From IMG/VR virus record IMGVR_UViG_3300005613_004910, positions 1-50,616 of that record: 50,616 nt of DNA; one strand, written 5' to 3'. The stretch is from a virus. Of this stretch, positions 30,676-38,427 are shown piece by piece. The notes under the pieces are model-generated. The model was not told where the DNA came from. It saw only the letters and a program-made list of their open reading frames with translations, and made no database searches. Positions within the stretch are counted from its first letter, which is position 1. The number at the start of each line of letters is the position of its first letter. The translations under genes were made by a program, and so were the position numbers.

Positions 30676-32056
30676 GGAATTGAGAGAAGTCAAAATAAAG
30701 AGAATTACATTTAAGAAGAAAATAGTAAATGTATATAACTTCCGAGTCAAATACCCATATGAAAATTTCTTTGCGAATAAAATCCTGGTTCATAATTGCA
30801 GCTTGTCTTGTTGTTATTGTTTCTCCTATATGCAGAAAACTAACAATCCAAGTTTCTCAGTTAAACTCCATGCTGTAAATCCAAAAAAAATGATAGAAGC
30901 AATGAGCGGGAAATCAACAGATAGAAGAGGAAAGATGTTCTATGATCATTTTTATAAGAAAAGATTTTTACTTCATTGGGGCGGGTTGTCTGATCCATTT
31001 TGTAATTTTGAAAAAGCAAATGGCATCAGTTATTCGATCATTGAGTATCTGGCAAAGGAAGCATACCCAACGCTGTTCAGTTTCAAGGGGAGTGCAATAT
31101 TTAGACCCAAATTCAGGAAGCTATTTGGGAAGTACTCACACCAAAAGAACTTTGCATTTCAGACCTCGATAATATCTCCATCTGATGAAATGAGCAGGAA
31201 AATAGAAATAGGTGTACCGATAACAAGTAGAAGATTAGATGCAATTAAGATGCTTAGCGATATGGGGTATTACTGCATACTCCGATTGAGGCCTTATATT
31301 ATCGGGATAACAGATGATGGTATCGATGAATTACTGCATAGGGCTAAGGAGGCAGGGATCAGTGCAGTATCAACGGAATTTTTGGCTCTTGATCTCAGAA
31401 CTAATGAAAATATAATGAAGAGATATAAATGGATAGGGGAACTTATAGGTACCGGATCAAAAGACATTCTAAAATATTTTAAAGCACTAAGCCCGTCTAA
31501 GAGGGGAGGGTATCTGCGTCTAAATAGACTTGTAAAGGAACCCTACATCAAAAAAATCTATAAGTTTTGCATAGATAATGATCTTGTTTTTGGGTGTAGT
31601 GATCCGGATTATAAGGAGCTGTGTACTTCTGGGAGCTGCTGTGCTATGCCCGATAAATACCCTGAGAACAAGGAATTGCAGAACTGGACAAAAAATCAAC
31701 TAACCTATCATATAAAGGAAGCGAGAAGATTGTATCACCTTGAGGGGAGAACAGTAAAGCTTAGATTTAAGAACGTATTTAAACCTAATGTAGATACCTA
31801 CCTTGATGAGCATGATTTTATTTATGACAATGTTGCAATAACAACCAGAACTGCTGCGGAAATATCTATCAGCAGATACATTGACTTTGCAAAAAAAACG
31901 TGGAATAATTTGAGATCGCCTGGTAACCCGAGGAATTATTTTCATGGGAAGCTTATGCCAGCACGTATGGATGAAGATGAGAATTTAGTTTTCAACTATA
32001 CGCCGAGTGAATATGAGGCACGTTGGAATAAAGAAGGAATCTTGCTGACAAAATAA
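30629..32056 (+). CDS. Split intein C-half plus radical SAM C-extein (SPL-like)
   Basis: A 475-residue protein. Residues 1-56 are the intein C-half: VNVYNFRVKYPYENFFANK is block F and ILVHN ends block G. The extein starts at nt 30797 with Cys+1, in CSLSCCYC. This Cys is also the first of the CX3CX2C motif that binds the radical SAM iron-sulfur cluster, so splicing is needed to join the cluster motif to the N-extein. The rest is a radical SAM domain (HWGGLSDPFCNFEKANG, LLHRAKEAGISAVSTEF) reminiscent of spore photoproduct lyase/SplB-type enzymes. The spliced protein would be about 479 residues. Its substrate is unknown; the neighbours suggest DNA or nucleotide modification. AAAGGAAAGG lies before the ATG. 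Confidence 0.82.
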   Translation: MSYCQKNQNYKTRHGKELREVKIKRITFKKKIVNVYNFRVKYPYENFFANKILVHNCSLSCCYCFSYMQKTNNPSFSVKLHAVNPKKMIEAMSGKSTDRRGKMFYDHFYKKRFLLHWGGLSDPFCNFEKANGISYSIIEYLAKEAYPTLFSFKGSAIFRPKFRKLFGKYSHQKNFAFQTSIISPSDEMSRKIEIGVPITSRRLDAIKMLSDMGYYCILRLRPYIIGITDDGIDELLHRAKEAGISAVSTEFLALDLRTNENIMKRYKWIGELIGTGSKDILKYFKALSPSKRGGYLRLNRLVKEPYIKKIYKFCIDNDLVFGCSDPDYKELCTSGSCCAMPDKYPENKELQNWTKNQLTYHIKEARRLYHLEGRTVKLRFKNVFKPNVDTYLDEHDFIYDNVAITTRTAAEISISRYIDFAKKTWNNLRSPGNPRNYFHGKLMPARMDEDENLVFNYTPSEYEARWNKEGILLTK

Positions 32057-32066
32057 AAAGGTAAAT

Positions 32067-32324
32067 ATGAATAGAAAAATAAAGAATAAATTGATGCTGA
32101 GAGTGCTAAAGGAGATACAAAATCTTTCGGTAGATCTTGGTACTCCTGTATATGAGATAGAAGAAGGGTGGGCCAGATTCGATTTTGTGAAGGGGGGAAT
32201 AAGGCTAACATTAATGACACTCGATCCTTTTGAAAAGGTATCCAAAACAAATTGGAGTAAAGAAAAAAGGATAATTAAGCGTAGAACATCCAAGAAGAGA
32301 AGGATCAAAAGGCGAAAGGTATAA
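32067..32324 (+). CDS. Small hypothetical protein with KRR tail
   Basis: An 85-residue protein. A short mixed domain (LKEIQNLSVDLGTPVYEIE, ARFDFVKGGIRLTL) is followed by a basic tail with two units (RIIKRRTSKK, RRIKRRKV). The tail is similar to that of other proteins in this window. AAAAGG lies before the ATG. Function unknown. Confidence 0.5.
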   Translation: MNRKIKNKLMLRVLKEIQNLSVDLGTPVYEIEEGWARFDFVKGGIRLTLMTLDPFEKVSKTNWSKEKRIIKRRTSKKRRIKRRKV

Positions 32325-32335
32325 AATACTAAAAT

Positions 32336-32836
32336 ATGAAAGAATCCGTAAGATTTGAAAACGATGTAACAGGAGAGTTAGAAGAATTTTTTGAGAATTG
32401 CAGGAGTAAATTTTTCCCGTTACTTGCAGATGCATACATACATTACATATTTAGAATATCAAAAAAAACAGATGATGAAGGCATGTTAGTAATAGGCGAA
32501 GCCAGAAAATTATCAAACAGAGAGCGTGATATATATGACTATGATTTTGAAATATGTGTGCATAAAAAGACATGGCAAGATGCAAATAGGAGAAGGAAAG
32601 AAAGAATTGCATGGCACGAATTAAATCATTGTATAGTTATTTTCAACAAAATAGATAACTCTCCAGCAATTAATAAATCAGGAAGATTAAAAATAAGGAT
32701 AAAGCCTCATGACATAGTAATAAAAACATTTGAGGAAGAATTATTCCTATTTGGCCCTGACAGTCACCAAACTACTGCAATAGAATCTATCAATAAATAT
32801 CTAAGAAGAAAGAGAAAGATTAAGAGGAGAAGATGA
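32336..32836 (+). CDS. Putative phage metallopeptidase with KIKRR tail
   Basis: A 166-residue protein with a zinc-peptidase-like motif, AWHELNHC (HExxH form HELNH), resembling the putative phage metallopeptidase family. An upstream strand (DFEICVHKKTWQDANRRRKERI) leads into the motif as in that family. It ends RRKRKIKRRR. Catalytic activity is unproved: a third zinc ligand is not obvious from sequence alone. The purine-rich codons of the tail (AAGAGGAGAAG) also serve as the Shine-Dalgarno sequence for the next gene. Confidence 0.6.
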   Translation: MKESVRFENDVTGELEEFFENCRSKFFPLLADAYIHYIFRISKKTDDEGMLVIGEARKLSNRERDIYDYDFEICVHKKTWQDANRRRKERIAWHELNHCIVIFNKIDNSPAINKSGRLKIRIKPHDIVIKTFEEELFLFGPDSHQTTAIESINKYLRRKRKIKRRR

Positions 32837-33457
32837 ATGTGTGGAATAATAGGATTCTACTCTGAAAGGAAAAGACCAGGCGAAATAAAAATTCTAAGCA
32901 AACTGATGGAGGAGTCATCTATTAGGGGCATACATAGTTTTGGTGCTGCATATTTTTCTGGGAACAAAATAAAAATAAAGAAAAGTAGGGTGCTAACCCG
33001 ACCAGAACTAATTAATGGTTTTGTTAGTGATGAAAAATCAAACAGATTTATATTTCATTGTAGATACTCTACCAGTGGTGATTTTGAGAATATGGATAAC
33101 AATCCACCAATATACGCCAATGGGGCAGCAATAGTAATGAACGGTGTAATCTCAATGAAAAAGAAAAGGGGATTTGAAAAAGAGTTTAAAGTAAAGTGCA
33201 AAACAGAGAATGATTCTGAAATAATACTCCGGAAAGATTATCTAACATTCTTAAAAACTAATCCAAAAATGTCTTTTGCAGGAATTATTTTGAAGGGTAA
33301 TAAACTAAACATCCTAAGAAATAATAAAAGACCTTTATATAGGTTTGATTATTATGGTGCAACCTTTATTGTCTCTACAGTAGACATAGCATATAGGTCA
33401 GGAATACCTATCGAGAAAATTATACCAATCCAACAAATGAAGTTAATTACAATCTAA
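32837..33457 (+). CDS. Class II glutamine amidotransferase domain protein
   Basis: A 206-residue protein starting MCGIIGFYS, with the catalytic Cys as residue 2 after Met removal. Family motifs follow: RGIHSFGAAYF, FHCRYSTSG, NNPPIYANGAAIVMNGVIS and ETND-like CKTENDSEIIL. It hydrolyses glutamine to supply ammonia or, in some members, cleaves gamma-glutamyl bonds. There is no fused synthetase domain, so the partner is probably a neighbouring ligase such as the amidoligase at 34466. It starts 3 bases after the metallopeptidase stop, and its own stop overlaps the next start (TAATG). Confidence 0.88.
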   Translation: MCGIIGFYSERKRPGEIKILSKLMEESSIRGIHSFGAAYFSGNKIKIKKSRVLTRPELINGFVSDEKSNRFIFHCRYSTSGDFENMDNNPPIYANGAAIVMNGVISMKKKRGFEKEFKVKCKTENDSEIILRKDYLTFLKTNPKMSFAGIILKGNKLNILRNNKRPLYRFDYYGATFIVSTVDIAYRSGIPIEKIIPIQQMKLITI

Positions 33458-34473
33458 TGAATATATTGAGCTATATAGAAAAGGGCGAGAAAAAAAGTAA
33501 TCTAAATCTATTTGTGGATTACTATAAGTTATTTATGAACAGTGGTGATTGTGATCCTGCATTTCCGGCACTAAATTATATATGTGATCGGTTCGAGCTC
33601 AACATAGAGCAGCGGTATTGGATTGCGTTTTTATACGGAACAAATTATTGTGCACCAACTGTTTACTACATATATAATGAGTTCCCTGACTTTGAAAATG
33701 TGAATATTTCAAGAATGAGAAGATGGTGGAAAGACAATAAAGAAAAAACACTATTTCAAACTGACAGAGCCAAAGTAAAAAATTTTGATTTCTTTGTGAA
33801 GATAGTTAAATCGTATATAGAGTTAATAGGAAGCTCACAAGAAGACTCCATCTGCTCAACAAAGTCATACGAAGAACTTTATAAGCTCTCATCAAAAATT
33901 TTTTATTTTGGGAGGTTCTCTATATTTAATTATACACAAGCATTGTGGGAGTTGACGAACACAAGGCTTATACCAACATTTTTTGATCTAAAGCAAGCCG
34001 AGAGCTGTAGAAATGGGTTATGTTATGTATTCGACAGGAAGGAATTTATAACAAAAAAACAAAAGGCAAAGATCAATTATGGGGTATTGGATAAAGATTT
34101 GGAAGACCTCCTTTTGGATCTAAAGAAGCGAACTAATCTACCAGTAAATATGTGGAATGTTGAGACTGCACTTTGTGCCTATAAAAAGTTATTTTGGGGA
34201 ACAAGATATTTATTCTATTATATTGACAGACAACAAGAGGAAATCTCAATACTACAGAAGAAAGTAAAACAAGGTGTTAATTGGAAACCACTTTGGGATT
34301 TCAGAAAAGAGTTCTTTGATAATAGCATCATTGGAGAAATCAATAATTGGGATGGCATAAGAAAAAACAGAATGAACATATTTAGATATAGAAGAGTATT
34401 TGGGAATGCAAAGAGTTTTGATACATATAAAAGAAAAGTAAACTTCATCAACTCAGGTAAATGTTATGAATGA
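33457..34473 (+). CDS. Alpha-glutamyl/putrescinyl thymine pyrophosphorylase-like protein
   Basis: A 338-residue protein whose pattern I associate with the aGPT-PPlase (clade 2-like) family of phage DNA hypermodification: YYKLFMNSGDCDPAFPALNYICDRFELNIEQRYW, FLYGTNYCAPTVYYI, and the C-terminal VNMWNVETALCAYKKLFWGTRYLFYYIDR. The family has a DNA-glycosylase-like helical fold and joins amines or amino acids to pyrophosphorylated hydroxymethyl-thymine in DNA. Recognition is from memory of the family and has not been checked by search. The GATase, amidoligase, kinase-like and radical SAM genes around it support the call. Confidence 0.6.
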   Translation: MNILSYIEKGEKKSNLNLFVDYYKLFMNSGDCDPAFPALNYICDRFELNIEQRYWIAFLYGTNYCAPTVYYIYNEFPDFENVNISRMRRWWKDNKEKTLFQTDRAKVKNFDFFVKIVKSYIELIGSSQEDSICSTKSYEELYKLSSKIFYFGRFSIFNYTQALWELTNTRLIPTFFDLKQAESCRNGLCYVFDRKEFITKKQKAKINYGVLDKDLEDLLLDLKKRTNLPVNMWNVETALCAYKKLFWGTRYLFYYIDRQQEEISILQKKVKQGVNWKPLWDFRKEFFDNSIIGEINNWDGIRKNRMNIFRYRRVFGNAKSFDTYKRKVNFINSGKCYE

Positions 34474-35443
34474 TTTTACATACGGTGTAGAATTAGAATA
34501 TGCTGATGTCTATAGGTTTGATAAGTTGCCCATAGGGTGCAAGTGGTGCAATAAAGATAATACTATAGTAAACTCAACTGGAGTAGCAAATGACCCACTT
34601 GCAAAGCTTTGGGAATACGGTGGGGAGATAAATACCAGGCCAACAAGTTCAATTATATCTCAAGTTGATTTGATCAAAAAAATTAAAAGCAAGCTTACTA
34701 TTGACCCATGGATAAATTACAGGTGCAATCTCCATATACATATAGGGGTGCCGGACTTAAACAAAGATTTGAAGATGCTAAAAAAACTGATGCAATACAT
34801 ACATAAAAATCAAAAGGAAGCTTTTAAAATAGTAGAACCAATACCTAAACCAGTAAGGATAGATTTTTCGCCTGAGGATAGTTTTAAGGGTGCGTTACTG
34901 AGATATAGAAGAAGATTAGTATCGCATCAATATTGTGTGAGAGATGAGTTAGTAAAAAGAATAATGAAATCAAAAACTCCGGAAGAATTTTTCAATAATC
35001 ATGCTAATCTTGGGAAGGATGGAAGAAGGCAGTGGTTTATAACACCACGTGCTGGGATAAATCTCCGACAATTATTTAATGAAACTGATACAGTAGAATT
35101 TAGACATTTCCCAGGAACAATTGATGATGATGAAATGTTCTGTTGTATCAGTTGGTGTAATGACTTTATGGAACAGGCTTTGGGGATGCAAAAACCACCG
35201 AGTGCTATATACAAAAATAAAACATTTTGGCAATTCCCAAAATTCAGGAGGTATGATCATAAGATAGATCTAATATGGAGAATTACGAATCTCAAAAAAA
35301 ACAAAAGGGTAGAAGTAAAAGCAAATATCAGAAAGCTCATTAATGAAAAGAGATTGTTAAATATAGGCGAATCAAGAAAGAGAAGTAACAGGATTGAAAG
35401 TGGGTATAAAATAGAAGGGGGGATCAGTCATTATTTTAGATAA
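34466..35443 (+). CDS. Amidoligase (COOH-NH2 ligase, glutamine synthetase-like fold)
   Basis: A 325-residue protein with the amidoligase pattern: FTYGVELEYADV at the start, LWEYGGEINTRP, NLHIHIGVPD, and TVEFRHFPGT in the C-terminal half. These carry the acidic and His residues that bind ATP-Mg in the GCS-like ligase fold. The family forms amide bonds between carboxylates and amines and is known in phage operons with class II GATases. Overlap by 8 nt with the upstream gene shows co-translation. Substrate unknown. Confidence 0.8.
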   Translation: MNDFTYGVELEYADVYRFDKLPIGCKWCNKDNTIVNSTGVANDPLAKLWEYGGEINTRPTSSIISQVDLIKKIKSKLTIDPWINYRCNLHIHIGVPDLNKDLKMLKKLMQYIHKNQKEAFKIVEPIPKPVRIDFSPEDSFKGALLRYRRRLVSHQYCVRDELVKRIMKSKTPEEFFNNHANLGKDGRRQWFITPRAGINLRQLFNETDTVEFRHFPGTIDDDEMFCCISWCNDFMEQALGMQKPPSAIYKNKTFWQFPKFRRYDHKIDLIWRITNLKKNKRVEVKANIRKLINEKRLLNIGESRKRSNRIESGYKIEGGISHYFR

Positions 35444-35924
35444 GGTTTTATTCATATGTTTAGGGAATGTAAACAGGTCTCCTGCTGCTGAACTAATATG
35501 GAAGATGGAAATAGGTGGGGAGGTGGACTCGGCTGGTTTTAGAGGAGGAAACAAACCAATAACAAAAAAGATGAGGGGTGTTTTAGAAAATTTAGGTATA
35601 AAAAAGAAGCTAATTGAGTCTCACAGATCAAAAGAAGTTACAGTAGATCTGATAAGAAGATCAACGGTTATTTTTTGTATGACACCAAACCACTCAAGAA
35701 AATTATATAGTAAGTATCGTTCTGAATGTAAAAGTCTCAGCCAAAAAATAGTAGTTCTCCCCTTATTTATAGGGCAAATGAGGATAGCAGACCCTATGTT
35801 TAGTTCGGATATCAAGAGTTATATTAGCTGTGTTGAGAATATTCAAAACTCAATTCTATTCATAAAAAACAGATTAGAATCAAATGGGATAAGAAGAAAA
35901 ATAGATATAAGGGAATGGTTATGA
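35430..35924 (+). CDS. Low-molecular-weight protein tyrosine phosphatase-like, ATT start
   Basis: The family signature CX5R-S is present as CLGNVNRSP, preceded by the strand KVLFI, and the general-acid loop as IADPMF near the C-terminus. Between the in-frame stop at 35412-35414 and the active-site Cys there is no ATG, GTG or TTG. AGAAGGGGGG (about 35413-35422) precedes ATT codons at 35430 and 35433, so an AUU start is the best fit. An ATG at 35505 would remove the active site. The family also includes arsenate reductase-like and nucleotide-acting members. It overlaps the amidoligase end by 14 nt and the next start by ATGA. Confidence 0.7.
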   Translation: MILDKVLFICLGNVNRSPAAELIWKMEIGGEVDSAGFRGGNKPITKKMRGVLENLGIKKKLIESHRSKEVTVDLIRRSTVIFCMTPNHSRKLYSKYRSECKSLSQKIVVLPLFIGQMRIADPMFSSDIKSYISCVENIQNSILFIKNRLESNGIRRKIDIREWL

Positions 35925-36532
35925 AGATAATAGCAATTGGTGGTGAGCCTGCTACTGGCAAAACAGAAATTATAAGGAAGATAAGGGAAAATGAGAATAA
36001 GCCAAAGGTGAAGTCTTTTGGATTGCTACAATATGAAGTTGTAAGGTCGAGGAAGACAATTTATCTTGGCAGGTACAAAGGCCATAAATTCGACGGGACA
36101 GATAGATTGAGCATGGCAGTACAAGGTGATGCAAAAAAATTTATGAAGATTGCTGAGAACAGATACAGTGGGTATACTATTATCTTTGAAGGGGACAGGT
36201 TATTCAACAAATCCTTTCTAACATTCCTTTTTAAATATCAGCCGGTTATTATAATAGTAGCAACAAGTGAAAAGATTGCCAAAAGCAGACATAAAAAAAG
36301 AGAGGATACTCAAAAACAAACATTTCTAAAGAGTAGAAAGACAAAGATACTAAATATTGCTGCTAAGTTCCCGTATATAAGGGTTTATAATAATAATAAA
36401 GAGGATCTTAAGAATATCGTAAATCTAATCAATACGCTAATTAAAGTAAAGAAAAGGGATTTTATAAGTATTTTTAAAACTGAAAGGGAAGTAGGTTTAA
36501 GAGCGTTATCCAAGAAACATAAATTCTGGTAG
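35921..36532 (+). CDS. P-loop nucleotide/DNA kinase-like protein
   Basis: A 203-residue P-loop protein with Walker A GGEPATGKTEI at residues 7-17 and a Walker B-like TIIFEGDRLF. RHKKRED may be the lid. Its size and the neighbouring pyrophosphorylase-like and amidoligase genes fit a 5-hydroxymethyl-uracil DNA kinase or a related nucleotide kinase, but no diagnostic residue can be named. The ATG at 35921 is preferred to 35915 since ATAAGGGA sits at proper spacing. It shares ATGA with the upstream stop. Confidence 0.6.
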   Translation: MKIIAIGGEPATGKTEIIRKIRENENKPKVKSFGLLQYEVVRSRKTIYLGRYKGHKFDGTDRLSMAVQGDAKKFMKIAENRYSGYTIIFEGDRLFNKSFLTFLFKYQPVIIIVATSEKIAKSRHKKREDTQKQTFLKSRKTKILNIAAKFPYIRVYNNNKEDLKNIVNLINTLIKVKKRDFISIFKTEREVGLRALSKKHKFW

Positions 36533-36540
36533 GTGAAGAT

Positions 36541-37182
36541 ATGATAAGAATATTGGCAAACCCGAGATCAGGCACAATGTCAACAGCTAAATCGCTGCAA
36601 AATCTTGGTCTTGATGTCCGGCATGAGGCAGTTGGTAAGGATGGTACAGTTTCATGTTTTTTCTTTATTGACAGTAGTTATTATCCTGAGGGGAAAAACA
36701 AAGGCAAAAAAATTTTTCCGCACAGGGGAGACGGAGTTCCATCGGATTATGACTGGAAGATAAGTATTCATTTAGTGAGAAATCCGATTGACTGTATCCC
36801 TTCCATGTGTAGTATTGTTTCAAAGAATCACAAAAAATGGCTTTTAGAAATGGGGATTATTGAACTTGCTCATGCTAAAAAAAAGATTTTGGCATGTATG
36901 AGTGCTTACTATGAGCAGAACGAAATATTTGAAAAGATATGTGGCCATAGAATAAAGCTTGAGGATAATGGTAAGGAGCTTATGAGAATTTTAAGATTAA
37001 AAGGTAGTTACCCTGTTCTTCATGTTAACAAGACCCCTCCTGCTTGGAAAGTGGAGTGTAGTTGGGAGATTTTATATAACTCAGATTATTATCTTGCTGA
37101 GAAGATAAGAAAGCAAGCAATAAAATATGGATATGAAGCTCCTAAAAACAAAAGGGTAGGAATACGAGATTTAATGCGGTGA
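36541..37182 (+). CDS. Sulfotransferase-like P-loop protein 2
   Basis: A 213-residue protein starting MIRILANPRSGTMSTAKSLQNLG, a P-loop of sulfotransferase type. SIHLVRNPIDCIPSM fits the 3'-phosphate-binding segment (R and P-C positions). It is shorter than most sulfotransferases. AGGTGAAG precedes the ATG. Located in the proposed modification operon, it could transfer sulfate or phosphate to a modified nucleotide. It is related in type, but not clearly a recent copy, of the gene at 3779. Confidence 0.55.
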   Translation: MIRILANPRSGTMSTAKSLQNLGLDVRHEAVGKDGTVSCFFFIDSSYYPEGKNKGKKIFPHRGDGVPSDYDWKISIHLVRNPIDCIPSMCSIVSKNHKKWLLEMGIIELAHAKKKILACMSAYYEQNEIFEKICGHRIKLEDNGKELMRILRLKGSYPVLHVNKTPPAWKVECSWEILYNSDYYLAEKIRKQAIKYGYEAPKNKRVGIRDLMR

Positions 37183-37190
37183 ATTTTATT

Positions 37191-37688
37191 ATGAGAAAAA
37201 TTAAGAGAAGAAAAACTATGCCCTGGATAATCCCAGTTAAAAGACTTGTACATAATCCTGTAGTGAGGGATTGGTGTAGACTTCCGTATCCAAGACATCC
37301 AAAGGGATGCCCAAATTATGGGCAAAAAGATTACTGCCCTCCTAAATGCCCATATATCACCGATGTACTCAACTTAAAGAAACCAATTTATATGGTTGTA
37401 TCTGAATTTAATTTAGAACAGCACATGAAAAATATGAAAAAGAAACATCCAAATTGGTCGGAAGCGCAGTTGAGAAATGTGCTATATTGGCAGGGGACAT
37501 CGAAAAAGATATTAAAAGAGAGAACAGTAATTGCCCAACGCCTAATTAAGACAAATATAATTTGTTATTTGCCTGAGGCTTATGGGGTGAATGTCTATGC
37601 AACAGCATTTCACTCTGGATTGAAATTGGAGAAGATTAAAAACATCAAAATAAACCGGCACATCTCAATCATTGGTTTTGGAAAATGA
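37191..37688 (+). CDS. Cys-rich metal-binding protein with N-terminal KIKRR tag
   Basis: A 165-residue protein. It starts MRKIKRRKTMPW. The core has DWCRLPYPRHPKGCPNYGQKDYCPPKCPY, four closely spaced Cys suited to an iron-sulfur cluster or zinc, resembling DUF2284-like metal-binding proteins. The C-terminal half has YAT and helix segments without known motifs. A start at the second Met (37218) would drop the tag, and the purines encoding KRR could then be its Shine-Dalgarno sequence, so the true N-terminus is uncertain. Confidence 0.55.
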   Translation: MRKIKRRKTMPWIIPVKRLVHNPVVRDWCRLPYPRHPKGCPNYGQKDYCPPKCPYITDVLNLKKPIYMVVSEFNLEQHMKNMKKKHPNWSEAQLRNVLYWQGTSKKILKERTVIAQRLIKTNIICYLPEAYGVNVYATAFHSGLKLEKIKNIKINRHISIIGFGK

Positions 37689-37704
37689 GAAAATGTTTTA
37701 GAAA

Positions 37705-38406
37705 ATGAGAAAAATCAAGAGAAGAAAAATTATAAAGCCATATTACGAAACGAAATTAGGCAAGCTATATCATGGTGATTGTCTTGAGATAATGCCTCAC
37801 CTTGAGCCTGTGGACTTGGTTTTTGCTGATCCACCGTATTTTGTTGGATTTAAATATGAGAAAAAAGACACGGAAATGAAAAGAATAGAACCTAAAATAT
37901 TGTACAACATGTCAATGAAAATATCCCCATTGTTTTTAATAACACCTGGAATGAAAGAATACCCATATTGGTCAACATTTGAACCTCTTTGGCAGTTTGG
38001 ATGGTTTAAGCCCGGAAGTTCGAGACAAAGTCGTTTAAGGGGATTTAATACATGGGAACCTGTTTTAATATTTGGTAAAATATCAAAACCTGTTTGGCAA
38101 GATGCAATAAGATTGCCTGATGTTACCAATCACGTTAAAAGCAAATGTGAGCATCCATGCCCAAAGCCTATGGCACTATTAATGTCTTTAATTGAAGATT
38201 TCTCAAGCATAGGACAATGTGTTTTAGACCCCTTCCTCGGTTCCGGCACAACTGCCGTAGCCTGTGAACGCCTAAACCGCCGATGGATAGGCATAGAAAT
38301 AGAAGAAAAATACTGTGAAATCGCAGCTAAGAGAATTGAACAGGAAGTGAAACAACGTGATCAAAGACAAAAACGTGGTGAAAAGATACGTAGATATTTA
38401 GATTAA
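37705..38406 (+). CDS. DNA methyltransferase (N6/N4 type) with N-terminal KIKRR tag
   Basis: A 233-residue DNA amino-methyltransferase of the beta-type order: catalytic DPPY (FADPPYFV) near residue 40, and the SAM-binding FLGSGTTAVACERLNRRWIGIEIE at the C-terminus. The target domain between them is short. It would methylate adenine N6 or cytosine N4 in phage or host DNA. The first residues MRKIKRRKIIK precede the usual family start (KPYYETKLGKLYHGDC), and no alternative Met lies close after the tag, so the tag is a real N-terminal extension. Confidence 0.88.
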   Translation: MRKIKRRKIIKPYYETKLGKLYHGDCLEIMPHLEPVDLVFADPPYFVGFKYEKKDTEMKRIEPKILYNMSMKISPLFLITPGMKEYPYWSTFEPLWQFGWFKPGSSRQSRLRGFNTWEPVLIFGKISKPVWQDAIRLPDVTNHVKSKCEHPCPKPMALLMSLIEDFSSIGQCVLDPFLGSGTTAVACERLNRRWIGIEIEEKYCEIAAKRIEQEVKQRDQRQKRGEKIRRYLD

Positions 38407-38427
38407 ATAAATAAAAAGGAAACAAAA

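Noticed and set aside
37191-37226. KIKRR at this N-terminus as only a Shine-Dalgarno read in frame
   Set aside because: Possible for this gene, since an ATG follows the purine run, but it cannot explain the methyltransferase tag, the RecA tag or the internal arrays, so the tag idea was kept with this caveat.
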